Source of the DNA: a virus
IMG/VR virus record: IMGVR_UViG_3300025087_000022
Span: 1 to 39,047 of that record
DNA: 39,047 bases
Reading direction: 5' to 3' (one strand)
Below, piece after piece: positions 28,186-36,782 of this stretch; the stretch's first letter is position 1, and the number at the start of each line of letters is the position of its first letter. The notes under the pieces were generated by a model. The model was not told the origin of the DNA. It did no database searches and was given only the letters and a program-made list of their open reading frames with translations. Both the position numbers and the translations under genes were made by a program.

Positions 28186-28882
28186 ATACTCAATAATTAT
28201 TGGGTATTATAACCATCGTAAATACCTGGACAACCTGGTGGAATCGCTGGCTGGACAAAGCATACAGGATTTTGAGGTAATTTTCTGCGATGATGGCTCT
28301 AACGACGGCAGTAAGGAGTATTTCCAGACCGCTGACTTTCCTTTTAAGTGGCAGTACAAACGGCAAAAGAATCGGGGTATGCGCTTATCTAAGAATATTA
28401 ATCAGGGTATAAAGGTAGCCCAGGGCGATTATTGTGTGTTCATTATGGGCGACAGTTTTCCGGAGCTTAACTTTCTGGAAAAATTGGACGAATACGTCCA
28501 TCCCGATTTCTTAGTCTGCGGTGTCCGTCACCACATAGACAATGGCAAAGCGGTAGACATCGACTGGCGGTTAAAGAAAGGCCGGATACCTCAATACCCG
28601 ATGGTGGTAATGCAAGAGCCTTATAATGTCTTTACGGGCAACGGTTTGATCGTACCCACGGAGGCATTACGGAAATACGGCGGTTGGTGTGAAAAGATAA
28701 AAGGCTACGGCGGCGATGACACAGAGCTGATGGCTAGGCTCTATTACAAGGGTTATCTGTTCTGGTCTATTCCCGATCTGATCGTTTACCACCACTGGCA
28801 CAAGGCGACCGCCAATAATCCCAAAAACGAACCGTTAATAAACAAAATTATCAGCCAGTATGCCAAAATCCCTACTAACTAA
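28160..28882 (+). CDS. GT2 glycosyltransferase
   Basis: 240 residues from ATG 28160; an earlier in-frame ATG at 28127 would overlap further with the methyltransferase. YSIIIGYYNHRKYLDNLVES, FCDDGSNDGSKEYF (donor site), DYCVFIMGDSFPELNF, and GYGGDDTELMARLYY (the catalytic ED-type motif as GDDTE). One catalytic domain, no membrane segment. Partner of the two-domain enzyme upstream. Confidence 0.82.
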   Translation: MDTVSSKPKYSIIIGYYNHRKYLDNLVESLAGQSIQDFEVIFCDDGSNDGSKEYFQTADFPFKWQYKRQKNRGMRLSKNINQGIKVAQGDYCVFIMGDSFPELNFLEKLDEYVHPDFLVCGVRHHIDNGKAVDIDWRLKKGRIPQYPMVVMQEPYNVFTGNGLIVPTEALRKYGGWCEKIKGYGGDDTELMARLYYKGYLFWSIPDLIVYHHWHKATANNPKNEPLINKIISQYAKIPTN

Positions 28883-29609
28883 ACAACTTTTAAAACAGCA
28901 CCGCTCGCAGTTAGGCAAGAAGTTTTATCTGGAAGTCCATGATTTTGGTTATTTATTACCGGGCTTGGATGATATTTTACGGCTTAAAGAAATCTATCCT
29001 AACTTTAAAATCACCTGTTTTACTATCCCTTTTCCGCAAGAGTTTTTTGACAAGGACAATAAAAAGCACTTTAAGGTTGATAAATACAAGGAATGGGCGC
29101 AAATCATCAATTCCTATGACTGGTTAGAGGTCGCTGTTCACGGCTTCTCTCATTCACCTTATGAAATGGACGTGCCGTATGATAAGGCGATAATGACCAT
29201 TGACGCTTTCGAGAATTTGTTTAAAGAAGTGGGGTTGAAGTATAAAAAGATATTTGTCGCCCCTTATTGGCAGTATTCCTATGACGCTTTTGTGGCTTTA
29301 CGGGATAGAGGTTATGTAATCGGTATGGATAGGAACTATCCTCGGCCAGTACCGCAGGGAGTCAAGACTTTCATTTATAACTGGAGTTACGAAGAGCCGG
29401 TCCTGTCGGCCAGGCAGAAGATAGTCGGCCATGGCCATACTACTCCGCGAGGTGTTCGCAACGGATTATCACAATGCTATTTAAATATACTAAATAAGAT
29501 TCCTAATGACGCTCCATTCGGGTTCATATCCGAATACGTCAAGGAAGAAGAAGAATATGAAAAAAATCAGCAAGAAGACCGAGCAGGTCGAAAAGGCGGT
29601 GGAAATTAA
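28860..29609 (+). CDS. Polysaccharide deacetylase-like protein
   Basis: 249 residues. FYLEVHDFG (Asp28, likely metal ligand), ITCFTIPF, VAVHGFSHSPYEM (His94-x3-His98, the NodB HxxxH motif), FVAPYWQYS (replaces the RxPY motif, so Arg is missing) and KIVGHGHTTP. Members hydrolyse N-acetyl groups from sugars. Missing Arg may mean different substrate or weak activity. C-terminal tail is charged and Gly-rich. No signal peptide is evident. Confidence 0.65.
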   Translation: MPKSLLTKQLLKQHRSQLGKKFYLEVHDFGYLLPGLDDILRLKEIYPNFKITCFTIPFPQEFFDKDNKKHFKVDKYKEWAQIINSYDWLEVAVHGFSHSPYEMDVPYDKAIMTIDAFENLFKEVGLKYKKIFVAPYWQYSYDAFVALRDRGYVIGMDRNYPRPVPQGVKTFIYNWSYEEPVLSARQKIVGHGHTTPRGVRNGLSQCYLNILNKIPNDAPFGFISEYVKEEEEYEKNQQEDRAGRKGGGN

Positions 29610-29790
29610 AAACATTAAACTAGGTGCGGGCGAAGACAATGTTTTGAATAACGGCATGAAGAAAGAGAATCAGTCCGACGTAGCGCCTGACCTTTATTGC
29701 GATGCTTGCGGAGCGGCTCTAAAACAAGTTGGTACGAACGCTTTTAATCTGAACGACGATTGCAATGAGTTCCCGAAATTAAATAACTAA
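29557..29790 (+). CDS. 77-residue small zinc-finger protein
   Basis: Start ATG 29557, with AAGGAAGAAG before it; an earlier ATG at 29506 lies inside the upstream gene. Lys-rich, disordered N-terminal half, then LYCDACGAALKQVG (one CxxC) and a late Cys. Possibly a single-knuckle metal site. Overlaps the deacetylase-like gene by 53 bp. Confidence 0.5.
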   Translation: MKKISKKTEQVEKAVEIKNIKLGAGEDNVLNNGMKKENQSDVAPDLYCDACGAALKQVGTNAFNLNDDCNEFPKLNN

Positions 29791-29804
29791 ACAAAAGGCG
29801 GGGT

Positions 29805-30839
29805 ATGAAAATTTTTGCCATACATAACAATACCGGTTCTAGGTTTTACCGGCTGATACCACAGCTTAAAGACCTGCAAAAACACGGCCATAAAGTCATT
29901 TTGGAAAAGCATGATGACCCTTACGCTTTACAGCATATTGAATGGGCGGACGTGGTTATCCTGCAAATGGTGTTGTCGCCCGAATACATCGCCCATGCCA
30001 AAAAACATGGTAAAAAAGTGATATTCGAGTGCGATGACCTAATTCACATTGTTCCTAAAACTCACTACGAGTATAAGAACACCCAGGGAATCAAGAACAG
30101 ATTGAAATGGTGGCATCGACTTTATACCACTATTTCGAAATGCGATGGCTTTATTGGCACAAATGAAAAGCTGGTTAATAAATACGGTTGGATGGCAAAA
30201 AAGTCTTTGGTCTTTCATAATTACTGTGATTTGCCCCACTGGTTAAAAGAAAAGAAAGACAACACCTCGGACACGATACGGCTTTTATGGGCTGGCTCTA
30301 CGTCTCATACCGGCGATTTGCAGATGATTAAACCAGTGCTAAAGCGGATATTGGATAAATACAAAAACGTTAAATTTGTTTATATCGGCACTGGAGGGAT
30401 AAAGTCCAAAGACCTAAACGCTAAGTTCATTTATGGTAAGGATATTTTCGAGGGCTTGCCGGATAGCCGGGAAATGCTTTTACCCATGACCGCTAATCTT
30501 TATCCCTACACCCTGGCCGGCTTACTGGCTGACATAGCTATCGCCCCCTTAGAGAATAATTATTTTAACAGCTTTAAATCAACCTGCAAATATCTTGAAT
30601 ACAGCGTAAATAAGATACCGGGGGTTTACAGCGGCTGGTTTTACAAAACAGCGGTTAGGGATGGCGTGAACGGGTTTACCGCGGACACGGAAGATGAGTG
30701 GGTTGAGAAGTTAAGCAGATTGATTGAAAGCAAGGATTTGCGGGATGAAATAGTGCAATCAGCTTATGATGATGTAGTAAATGAACAAAACATAGACAAG
30801 AATTTACATAGCTGGCGGGAATTTATTGAGACGATATGA
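29805..30839 (+). CDS. GT-B (GT4-like) glycosyltransferase
   Basis: 344 residues. MKIFAIHNNTGSRFYRLIPQ, WADVVILQM, VIFECDDLIHIVP, then a second Rossmann half with LLWAGSTSHTGDLQMIKPVL, FVYIGTGG, and SFKSTCKYLEYSVNKIPGVY (phosphate-binding and E-x4-E-like area). GT-B fold, two-domain retaining-type enzyme by family analogy. Ends overlapping the adaptor start (ATGA), so the sugar module is in one transcript with the head genes. Confidence 0.75.
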   Translation: MKIFAIHNNTGSRFYRLIPQLKDLQKHGHKVILEKHDDPYALQHIEWADVVILQMVLSPEYIAHAKKHGKKVIFECDDLIHIVPKTHYEYKNTQGIKNRLKWWHRLYTTISKCDGFIGTNEKLVNKYGWMAKKSLVFHNYCDLPHWLKEKKDNTSDTIRLLWAGSTSHTGDLQMIKPVLKRILDKYKNVKFVYIGTGGIKSKDLNAKFIYGKDIFEGLPDSREMLLPMTANLYPYTLAGLLADIAIAPLENNYFNSFKSTCKYLEYSVNKIPGVYSGWFYKTAVRDGVNGFTADTEDEWVEKLSRLIESKDLRDEIVQSAYDDVVNEQNIDKNLHSWREFIETI

Positions 30840-31531
30840 ATATCATAAATATCAGAGCGGCAGTCAGGTTCAAGTCGAACATCACCAATTCGGCGGTTTT
30901 GACTAACGCTGAAATCTTGTCCGAGGCGAATTATGCTTATTATGACGTTTGTTCGGAAATAGCGGACGCCAACGAGGATTTTTTCGAAGAACAAAAAGTT
31001 AAGTTCAATTTAGCGGCCAATTCTTCTCTGTATTCCTTACCGACTGATTGTATTAAAGTCAAACAGGTGCGACTGGCCTATACTACGCCGATCAGTGAGA
31101 GTGATTATAAAATTGCTTACAGCTATGACCCGGCTGAAGTAAATGTAGTCAGTTCTGATGAAGAAAGCGTGCCAGTTAGCACGCCGATAGTCGATATTAC
31201 TAATAATTACATGCGGGTAAAGCCGACCCCTGAATCGGATGTTACCAGCGGGGGAGAACTTTATTATATTGCCCGGCCATCAGCTTTGACCAATACCGGC
31301 GATACGCCGTTGATACCGACAGAATATCATGACTTAATCGCGGTTAGGATAGCGGCAAGAGCCACAGAAAAATTTGAAAACTTTGCGGTTGCCGACCGGC
31401 TTTACAATCAATACGAGGCTGGTATCCAAAAAATGAGGCGTAAAATCGCCGCCCGTGAGATGAATCGTGATTTCAGAATGAGAGACATCCGGGAGGTGAA
31501 TAAATCCAACAGGGTAGAATTACCTAATTAA
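30836..31531 (+). CDS. Head-tail adaptor protein
   Basis: 231 residues. ILSEANYAYYDVCSEIADAN near the N-terminus, then SLPTDCIKVKQVRLAYTTP, YYIARPSALTNTGDTPLIPT, and EYHDLIAVRIAARATEKFEN. This is the helix, strand, PTEYHDLI..A order of phage adaptor (gp6-like) proteins that bind below the portal. Placed after the sugar module and not directly after the capsid, which is unusual. Confidence 0.65.
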   Translation: MNIINIRAAVRFKSNITNSAVLTNAEILSEANYAYYDVCSEIADANEDFFEEQKVKFNLAANSSLYSLPTDCIKVKQVRLAYTTPISESDYKIAYSYDPAEVNVVSSDEESVPVSTPIVDITNNYMRVKPTPESDVTSGGELYYIARPSALTNTGDTPLIPTEYHDLIAVRIAARATEKFENFAVADRLYNQYEAGIQKMRRKIAAREMNRDFRMRDIREVNKSNRVELPN

Positions 31532-31555
31532 ATAAAACGGCGGGCTTTTAAACAA

Positions 31556-32170
31556 ATGAAATATTTAATCGGAGTAGTGATATTCCTGGCAGTCGCGCTG
31601 GCGGTCGTTGTCGGAATAAACATTAACTCGCTTACGGATGAGCCGATGGGCGCAACCGTGGAAAGTAACATCGTTTTAGCGGAAGGCGCTCTTTTGGTCG
31701 GTAATTCTCTCGGTTATGCCGAAGAGGACGCCACGCCAACATTGTCAGGTGATTTGACAGTTACAGGCACTATCGTCGGCGATGCGATGGTCACACCGAT
31801 TGCTGCCACTAACCAATATGCTACAACCACTTTAGTCGCGGCTGATTGCGGAAAATATTTCTCAATATCAGCGAGCGGCACCTCAATAGTGCTTCCGGCT
31901 GTTAGCAATACTGGTTGTAAACTTGGTTTTATTATCGGGGGCGCATTAGATACTGCCAGCTCTTCGATAACATCAGCGGCCGGAGATGATATTGAAGGCT
32001 CAATTATCGTGGCTGGTGCGGTCGTTGACTGTAACGCCTCTGATTATATTGCTATTTCGGAATCGGATGAAAATATAGGTGATTTCGTAGAAGTAATATC
32101 AACCGGAAGCAAATGGGTGCCACTCTCAAGCGAATTCCTAACTGCTACGGCTGGTGTTTGCGAAGGTTGA
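31556..32170 (+). CDS. Exported/anchored virion-type protein, strand-rich
   Basis: 204 residues. MKYLIGVVIFLAVALAVVVG is an export signal or anchor. The rest is Ser/Thr/Ala/Gly-rich and strand-like, with SGDLTVTGTIVGDAM (fibre-type repeat motif) and NTGCKLGFIIGGALD. Two to three cysteines. Resembles fibre/decoration proteins, yet begins like a secreted bacterial protein. A hairpin follows at 32182-32198. Confidence 0.55.
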   Translation: MKYLIGVVIFLAVALAVVVGININSLTDEPMGATVESNIVLAEGALLVGNSLGYAEEDATPTLSGDLTVTGTIVGDAMVTPIAATNQYATTTLVAADCGKYFSISASGTSIVLPAVSNTGCKLGFIIGGALDTASSSITSAAGDDIEGSIIVAGAVVDCNASDYIAISESDENIGDFVEVISTGSKWVPLSSEFLTATAGVCEG

Positions 32171-32181
32171 GTATAGATATT

Positions 32182-32198
32182 CTGCCCTTTTAGGGCAG
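32182..32198 (+). terminator. Short hairpin terminator-like
   Basis: CTGCCC-TTTTA-GGGCAG followed by TAATTTAAA. 6-bp stem after the stop at 32170. Weak T run. Confidence 0.45.
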
Positions 32199-32210
32199 TA
32201 ATTTAAACTT

Positions 32211-32396
32211 ATGACCGATTTTACCAAAGAAACAAAACCGACTACTGTTTTTACGAAGGAAACAAAACACTCAGCAAGCGAGGGATTTGATTTTGCTGTT
32301 TTTGATGATGCTGTTTTTGACGGAAAACCGCAAACGCAATTTATCAAGGAAACTAAACCTATTACTATTTTTCAGAAGGAAACTAAATCTAATTAA
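32211..32396 (+). CDS. 61-residue KETKP-repeat peptide
   Basis: MTDFTKETKPTTVFTKETKH, a short acidic/aromatic middle, then FIKETKPITIFQKETKSN. Four copies of an F-x-KETK unit, two at each end. A shorter relative (MTDFTKKIEPITSFIKESKP) lies at 34868. Likely a linear structural or binding peptide; function unknown. Confidence 0.6.
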   Translation: MTDFTKETKPTTVFTKETKHSASEGFDFAVFDDAVFDGKPQTQFIKETKPITIFQKETKSN

Positions 32397-32406
32397 TAAT
32401 AAAATT

Positions 32407-33024
32407 ATGAACAAAAAAATCTATTTATCGGGAGTAATATTGTTCAGCTTAATAGCTGTTTCATTTTATGCACTCGGAAACAAAAATGAGCAATTAGGGG
32501 CTGTTCAGCACGATAGATACAATTCTGCTGGCAAATACAACGAGAACGGGGTAACACTAACCAACGGGGAACAAGAGCTTTTACAGCTTGATTCTGCCGG
32601 TAATTTAAAAACAACCAGTATCGGTACTTACGCCACCGGCACAGTCGCAGTCGGAGGGACTATTCCCTTGAGGGTGGATTCAAATGGGTATTTGCCCATT
32701 CAGAATATGTATGCAATGAGCAAGGATATTGACTCAATCTCAACTAGAGAAGCTAATTATTCTTACGCCTACCAAGACACTGCCGCCGCTAACGTGGTAG
32801 TAAAGGCTTCGGCTGGTTATCTTAAGGGGATTGTTATTGGCACGGCTTCTTCAACCGCCACCGATATTATTGAAATATCCGACCACGCTTCGGACGGAGA
32901 TGGTGCGGTAAAACTTTATTTAGCAGACTGGCCTGTTGGTACTTATGAATTTAATTTATATTTTGCCACTGGTATCAGCAGTGATATAACTGCCGCCACG
33001 AACGTAACCTTTATTTACGAATAA
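32407..33024 (+). CDS. Exported virion-type protein
   Basis: 205 residues from ATG 32407; an earlier in-frame ATG at 32287 would overlap the KETKP gene. N-terminal signal (MNKKIYLSGVILFSLIAVSF, then YALG). The body is strand-rich (RYNSAGKYNENGVTLTNGEQ, GYLKGIVIGTASSTATDIIE) ending in DITAATNVTFIYE, like a jelly-roll appendage. Export signal on an appendage-like gene is unusual. Confidence 0.55.
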   Translation: MNKKIYLSGVILFSLIAVSFYALGNKNEQLGAVQHDRYNSAGKYNENGVTLTNGEQELLQLDSAGNLKTTSIGTYATGTVAVGGTIPLRVDSNGYLPIQNMYAMSKDIDSISTREANYSYAYQDTAAANVVVKASAGYLKGIVIGTASSTATDIIEISDHASDGDGAVKLYLADWPVGTYEFNLYFATGISSDITAATNVTFIYE

Positions 33025-33035
33025 CTTATAATTTT

Positions 33036-33323
33036 ATGCAATACAAAAAACTTGTAGTTGACACTGACGCTAATTTCGATGTCGCCGTCAAAGTTGAATA
33101 CGCCGAAGGAGATGTCAAGATCGAAAAGACCTTGATTATTCCCAGGCTTACTAAAGTCGAAGACGCTGAAAAACTTATTTCAGACTCTGCACCAGTTGAG
33201 GAAATGGCTGTCAAGGTAACAGAAGAACAGGAAAAAACAGACAAACTGGCTGAGGCTCAAATATTAATCGACGCTTTAAAAGCTGACGCCGCAATCAAAA
33301 CAATAGAAGTAATAGCAAAATAA
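33036..33323 (+). CDS. 95-residue hypothetical protein
   Basis: MQYKKLVVDTDANFDVAVKV (strand-rich), then an acidic helical region (VEEMAVKVTEEQEKTDKLAE) and a strand at the end. No signal peptide, unlike its neighbours. Small appendage-associated or chaperone-like protein. Confidence 0.55.
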   Translation: MQYKKLVVDTDANFDVAVKVEYAEGDVKIEKTLIIPRLTKVEDAEKLISDSAPVEEMAVKVTEEQEKTDKLAEAQILIDALKADAAIKTIEVIAK

Positions 33324-33328
33324 ATTTT

Positions 33329-34705
33329 ATGAAGAAAAAACTTCTTATAGGCTTTATAGCAATATGCCTTTTAGTCGGTAGTCTCAACATTGCCATAGCC
33401 GCAAGAACCCAAGTATCAACCCCGCAAAGAGTAGCCCTTAGAGACATGGGAACAGCTTTGAGTTTTGACGGGGCGGATGACTATGTAGAAATCCCAGACG
33501 CTAATTTACCAGCAAGCACATTTACGGGTGGTTTTACTTTGAGCGCTTGGATAAATCCTAAGAGTCTGGGGGAAATAGGCGGTAGAATATTCGATAAAAG
33601 TACTGGGACATCAGGCAACGATGGGTTTACGTTCACTATGCAAACTAATAATATAGCAGTAAGAACAAGTGGCGGTAGCGCCGTATCAACTCAAATAAAT
33701 TCTATACGCTACCCCCTTAACTGGACAAATGTTTCCGCCGTAGTAGCGAGTGATGGCACAATAACTCTTTATATTAATGGGGTTCAATCGGGTACACCCG
33801 CAAAGTCTACTTCTATATCTGGCATAACCACAACCAATCCGCTCCGTATCGGTAATTATTCAGTAGATACCATACGCTCTTTTAACGGCATCATCGACTC
33901 CCCTCATATCTGGAACCGAGCCTTAACCGCTACTGAAGTCTCTGACCTCTACTACAACAACATCGTCCCCACCTCCGGCCTAGTAGCCCAATACCTCTTT
34001 AACGAAGCCTCCGGCACTACCGCCCTTGACACTTCCGGCAACGGCAATGACGGCACTATTTCAGGAGCAACTTATACGACTGATGTGGCTTCGAGGTTGA
34101 GGAGTACGACAACCCTTTCAAGACTTCCTGTCGGACAATTATTCAGGTCAAGAATTGATGAAGCGACTGGTGATGTGGCAAGGACTATGAGTGGGTGGAT
34201 AGAGGATAATCGTTCTTTAGGTTGGTTTTTTACGGAGGATGTTAATTACACCTCCGCTGAATTCGATACAGCTGTCACTAGGACTGGAGCCAAAACATTA
34301 AAGTTAGAGAACTTAGACACATCGGGTCGTTGTCACATAGATTATCCTGTGCCGAATGCCGCAAGTACTATAGCCATCTCTGAAATAGGCAACTTAATAA
34401 AAGTCAAGCCATCAACAACTTATAAACTTTCATTCTATTACAAGACAATTAATAAAACGTCTGGGTACATAGGGATAGTAATGACCTATAACAGAAATAC
34501 AAGAACAGCCATTAAGAATCTTATTTCAGCAGTTGGAACTACTGACGGATGGGTACTAGGAAGCGGAACTTTAGTCACCGGTGCTAGCGATACAGGAGTT
34601 GTAATAAGACACCAAACAAATGCAGGGGCAATAGAATCTAATTGGTTTGACGTTAATTCAATGACCCTTGAAGAAGTAGGCGCAACCCGCACTCAAATAC
34701 AATAA
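33329..34705 (+). CDS. Secreted LamG-domain protein
   Basis: 458 residues. Signal peptide (MKKKLLIGFIAICLLVGSLN, then IAIAA). Residues about 45-205 form a LamG/concanavalin domain: ALSFDGADDYVEIPD, FTLSAWINPKS, ITLYINGVQSG, PLRIGNYS, FNGIIDSPHIWNRALTATEV. A second segment (LVAQYLFNEASGTTALDTSG) is the usual C-terminal part of such domains. The end (about 270-458) looks like a second carbohydrate-binding jelly roll. Sugar or surface binding is inferred. Looks like a bacterial surface protein in a virion gene run. Confidence 0.72.
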   Translation: MKKKLLIGFIAICLLVGSLNIAIAARTQVSTPQRVALRDMGTALSFDGADDYVEIPDANLPASTFTGGFTLSAWINPKSLGEIGGRIFDKSTGTSGNDGFTFTMQTNNIAVRTSGGSAVSTQINSIRYPLNWTNVSAVVASDGTITLYINGVQSGTPAKSTSISGITTTNPLRIGNYSVDTIRSFNGIIDSPHIWNRALTATEVSDLYYNNIVPTSGLVAQYLFNEASGTTALDTSGNGNDGTISGATYTTDVASRLRSTTTLSRLPVGQLFRSRIDEATGDVARTMSGWIEDNRSLGWFFTEDVNYTSAEFDTAVTRTGAKTLKLENLDTSGRCHIDYPVPNAASTIAISEIGNLIKVKPSTTYKLSFYYKTINKTSGYIGIVMTYNRNTRTAIKNLISAVGTTDGWVLGSGTLVTGASDTGVVIRHQTNAGAIESNWFDVNSMTLEEVGATRTQIQ

Positions 34706-34707
34706 CT

Positions 34708-34788
34708 ATGCAATTACTAATCAACATCCTATTCCTCCCCTTAGCTCTTTTTTGCAAGGTGGCGGATTGGTTTGAGGAAAGCGAATAA
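34708..34788 (+). CDS. 26-residue hydrophobic peptide
   Basis: MQLLINILFLPLALFCKVAD then WFEESE. Single short hydrophobic helix with a charged end, two bases after the LamG stop. Translation uncertain. Confidence 0.35.
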   Translation: MQLLINILFLPLALFCKVADWFEESE

Positions 34789-34800
34789 TTATTTACAAAT

Positions 34801-34866
34801 ATGGAAGCACTATTACGTTATTTAGACGGGAAAAAGGCTAAATTGCTTGTAATACTAAGCAATTAA
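34801..34866 (+). CDS. 21-residue peptide
   Basis: MEALLRYLDGKKAKLLVILS then N. Very short open frame between two other short frames; could be the remains of a larger gene. Translation uncertain. Confidence 0.22.
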   Translation: MEALLRYLDGKKAKLLVILSN

Positions 34867-34867
34867 T

Positions 34868-34930
34868 ATGACTGATTTCACTAAAAAAATTGAGCCAATC
34901 ACCTCTTTTATTAAAGAGAGTAAACCATAA
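34868..34930 (+). CDS. 20-residue KESKP peptide, relative of the 32211 gene
   Basis: MTDFTKKIEPITSFIKESKP: the same MTDFTK opening and the same F-x-KE-x-KP ending as the 61-residue gene at 32211. The repeated use of this form before appendage genes supports it being real in spite of its length. Confidence 0.4.
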   Translation: MTDFTKKIEPITSFIKESKP

Positions 34931-34932
34931 AT

Positions 34933-36540
34933 ATGATTAACAGACTTCTATTTCCATTAACGGTTTTTATCGGCATTGTCGCTTGTTTCGGTTTGTTTTT
35001 ACCTGGCATTCAGACGAAAATCGTAACAGAAAAAGTCTTAACCTTGCAAGACCCGGAAGCTGGATTTTTAGGAGCTAATACTTTTCCTACTTCTTTAAAT
35101 ACTTGGAGTGCCGGAGAAACAATTTCAAGCGCTTGGGCAAACGCCTTGGAAGCGAAAATCGGGGCTGATAGTTCGGCGGTTTCTTCTTCGCATGATTACA
35201 AGATAAGTGCTTTAGAGACCTCGGTTAGTAATTTAGAGGCCACCACCACAATGGGGCTTGTTACCTCTCTACCCAATCTCGCCACTGTCGGCACCATCAC
35301 CTCGGGAACCTGGAACGGCACCACTATCGCGGTCAATAAGGGTGGTACCGGCAAAACCGCCTGGACTGACAGGCTTTATCCGATTGTTTACGACGGATCA
35401 ACTTTGGCGCAAGCGCCTAGCGGCATTGTTACAAGTCAGATTTTAGATACTTGGACAAGCCCTAATACGATTGTTACTTTTACGACTGGCGGCGTATCGG
35501 CCGCTAATTGGATTGACTTTAAGGCCGCTAACGCAAATATCGCACCGATAATTTCGACTGCCGGGAGTGATACTAATGTCAATTTAACCGTTGACACCAA
35601 AGGCACCGCCACCACCACCATAACGGACAATTTCGCCGTTACTGGCACGTCTAGCTTGAACGTGCTTTGCCTGAACGCCGATACTTGCCGGTCAACCTGG
35701 CCGACCGGGGATATAACGCAGGCTTACGCTTCCTCTACTTATCTGACTTTAGCTGACCACTACTCAACTACCACCCCCGTTATTCGCGGCGGCACCGGTT
35801 TAACTTCAATCGCCGAGGGTTCCATTTTGGCGGCTAATACAGCTAATACCCTGACAGCGGTTAATAGCACCACTGGCACTAGATTTTTAAAAAATGCTGG
35901 TGGCGCGATTTCCTGGCTGGCGGCCTCCGGCGTGGCCACATCATTTTTAGATGGAAGCGGCGCATTTTCACTACCAACCGGGACTAATGGAGGAACAGGG
36001 CTAACGTCTTTTACTAATGGCTCCATTCTTTATGCTTCTGCCGCTAATACCTGGTCAGCGCTTGCTTCTTCTACACCAGGCAAGGTTTTAAAAATCAGTT
36101 CTAGCGGTTATCCCGCTTGGGAGGATGACGCCAATACTACCTACACCGCCGGCGATCACATAACTCTTACAGGGACGGATTTTGACGTTGACGCCGAACT
36201 TTATACCGCCTGTTTCTCCCTGGCCATTACCGGCGTGTCCGCCACTTCTTCGGCGGCGCAAAAAGAATTGCCGTCTGCTTTCACGGTTACGTCCGTTGAC
36301 TGTTCAACCGATCAAGGCTCATCTACTATCATGATTGACGAGCGCGTAAAAACTACCCCGAACACTGGCGGGACGGACATCTTGAGTGCGGCTCTAGTAT
36401 GCGATACCGACAATCAGAATACGACCAGCTTCGCCAATGCCGGGATCGCGGCCGGAGCTTTAATCAATGTGGACGTGGACGCAATCAACGGCAGTCCTTA
36501 TAAAACCAGACTGCACGTGTGCGGGACTTATGATGATTAA
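34933..36540 (+). CDS. Fibre-like protein with N-terminal membrane segment
   Basis: 535 residues. MINRLLFPLTVFIGIVACFG is an anchor or signal. A coiled-coil-like part (DYKISALETSVSNLE) is followed by fibre-type repeats: NLATVGTITSGTWNGTTIAV, NKGGTGKTAW, IRGGTGLTSIAEG, NGGTGLTSFTNG. These GGTG repeats are hallmarks of phage tail fibres and bacterial repeat adhesins. The C-terminus is a strand-rich domain (YTACFSLAITGVSATSSAAQ). Receptor contact is likely. Confidence 0.65.
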   Translation: MINRLLFPLTVFIGIVACFGLFLPGIQTKIVTEKVLTLQDPEAGFLGANTFPTSLNTWSAGETISSAWANALEAKIGADSSAVSSSHDYKISALETSVSNLEATTTMGLVTSLPNLATVGTITSGTWNGTTIAVNKGGTGKTAWTDRLYPIVYDGSTLAQAPSGIVTSQILDTWTSPNTIVTFTTGGVSAANWIDFKAANANIAPIISTAGSDTNVNLTVDTKGTATTTITDNFAVTGTSSLNVLCLNADTCRSTWPTGDITQAYASSTYLTLADHYSTTTPVIRGGTGLTSIAEGSILAANTANTLTAVNSTTGTRFLKNAGGAISWLAASGVATSFLDGSGAFSLPTGTNGGTGLTSFTNGSILYASAANTWSALASSTPGKVLKISSSGYPAWEDDANTTYTAGDHITLTGTDFDVDAELYTACFSLAITGVSATSSAAQKELPSAFTVTSVDCSTDQGSSTIMIDERVKTTPNTGGTDILSAALVCDTDNQNTTSFANAGIAAGALINVDVDAINGSPYKTRLHVCGTYDD

Positions 36541-36560
36541 AAAACCGCCCTTGCGGACGG
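36539..36560 (-). terminator. Minus-strand intrinsic terminator
   Basis: Minus strand: CCGTCC-GCAA-GGGCGG (36545-36560) then T6. 6-bp stem with one wobble and a GNRA loop, followed by the T run. It fits a minus-strand unit ending here and lies against the fibre gene stop. Confidence 0.5.
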
Positions 36561-36569
36561 CTTAACGAT

Positions 36570-36698
36570 ATGTGTTTTCATCCATACGAACTAGAAGAAT
36601 TAAACGATCAAACGGTTATTGAAAAAATATGCGCTTTATTGTTCGGATTATTTCGCAAGTTTAACGCACTGGTGGGAAAGCCAAGTCATACTAAATAG
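36570..36698 (+). CDS. 42-residue hypothetical protein
   Basis: MCFHPYELEELNDQTVIEKI, then CALLFGLFRKFNALVGKPSH. Possible amphipathic or membrane helix. Antisense to the 36648-36755 candidate; only one may be real. No clear ribosome site. Confidence 0.35.
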   Translation: MCFHPYELEELNDQTVIEKICALLFGLFRKFNALVGKPSHTK

Positions 36699-36755
36699 AA
36701 AGAAAACCCCTCCCCAGGCGATAATATTAAGCGGTAACAGTAGTAATTTTTTCAT
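36648..36755 (-). CDS. 35-residue membrane peptide on the opposite strand
   Basis: MKKLLLLPLNIIAWGGVFFL then FSMTWLSHQCVKLAK: signal-like, one membrane helix. It has a minus-strand promoter (36783-36811) and a minus-strand terminator (36539-36560), which makes a complete unit against the direction of the late genes. The ribosome site is weak. Competes with 36570-36698. Confidence 0.35.
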   Translation of the reverse strand: MKKLLLLPLNIIAWGGVFFLFSMTWLSHQCVKLAK

Positions 36756-36782
36756 AGGATTGGTTTAGTTAATTATATTTTC

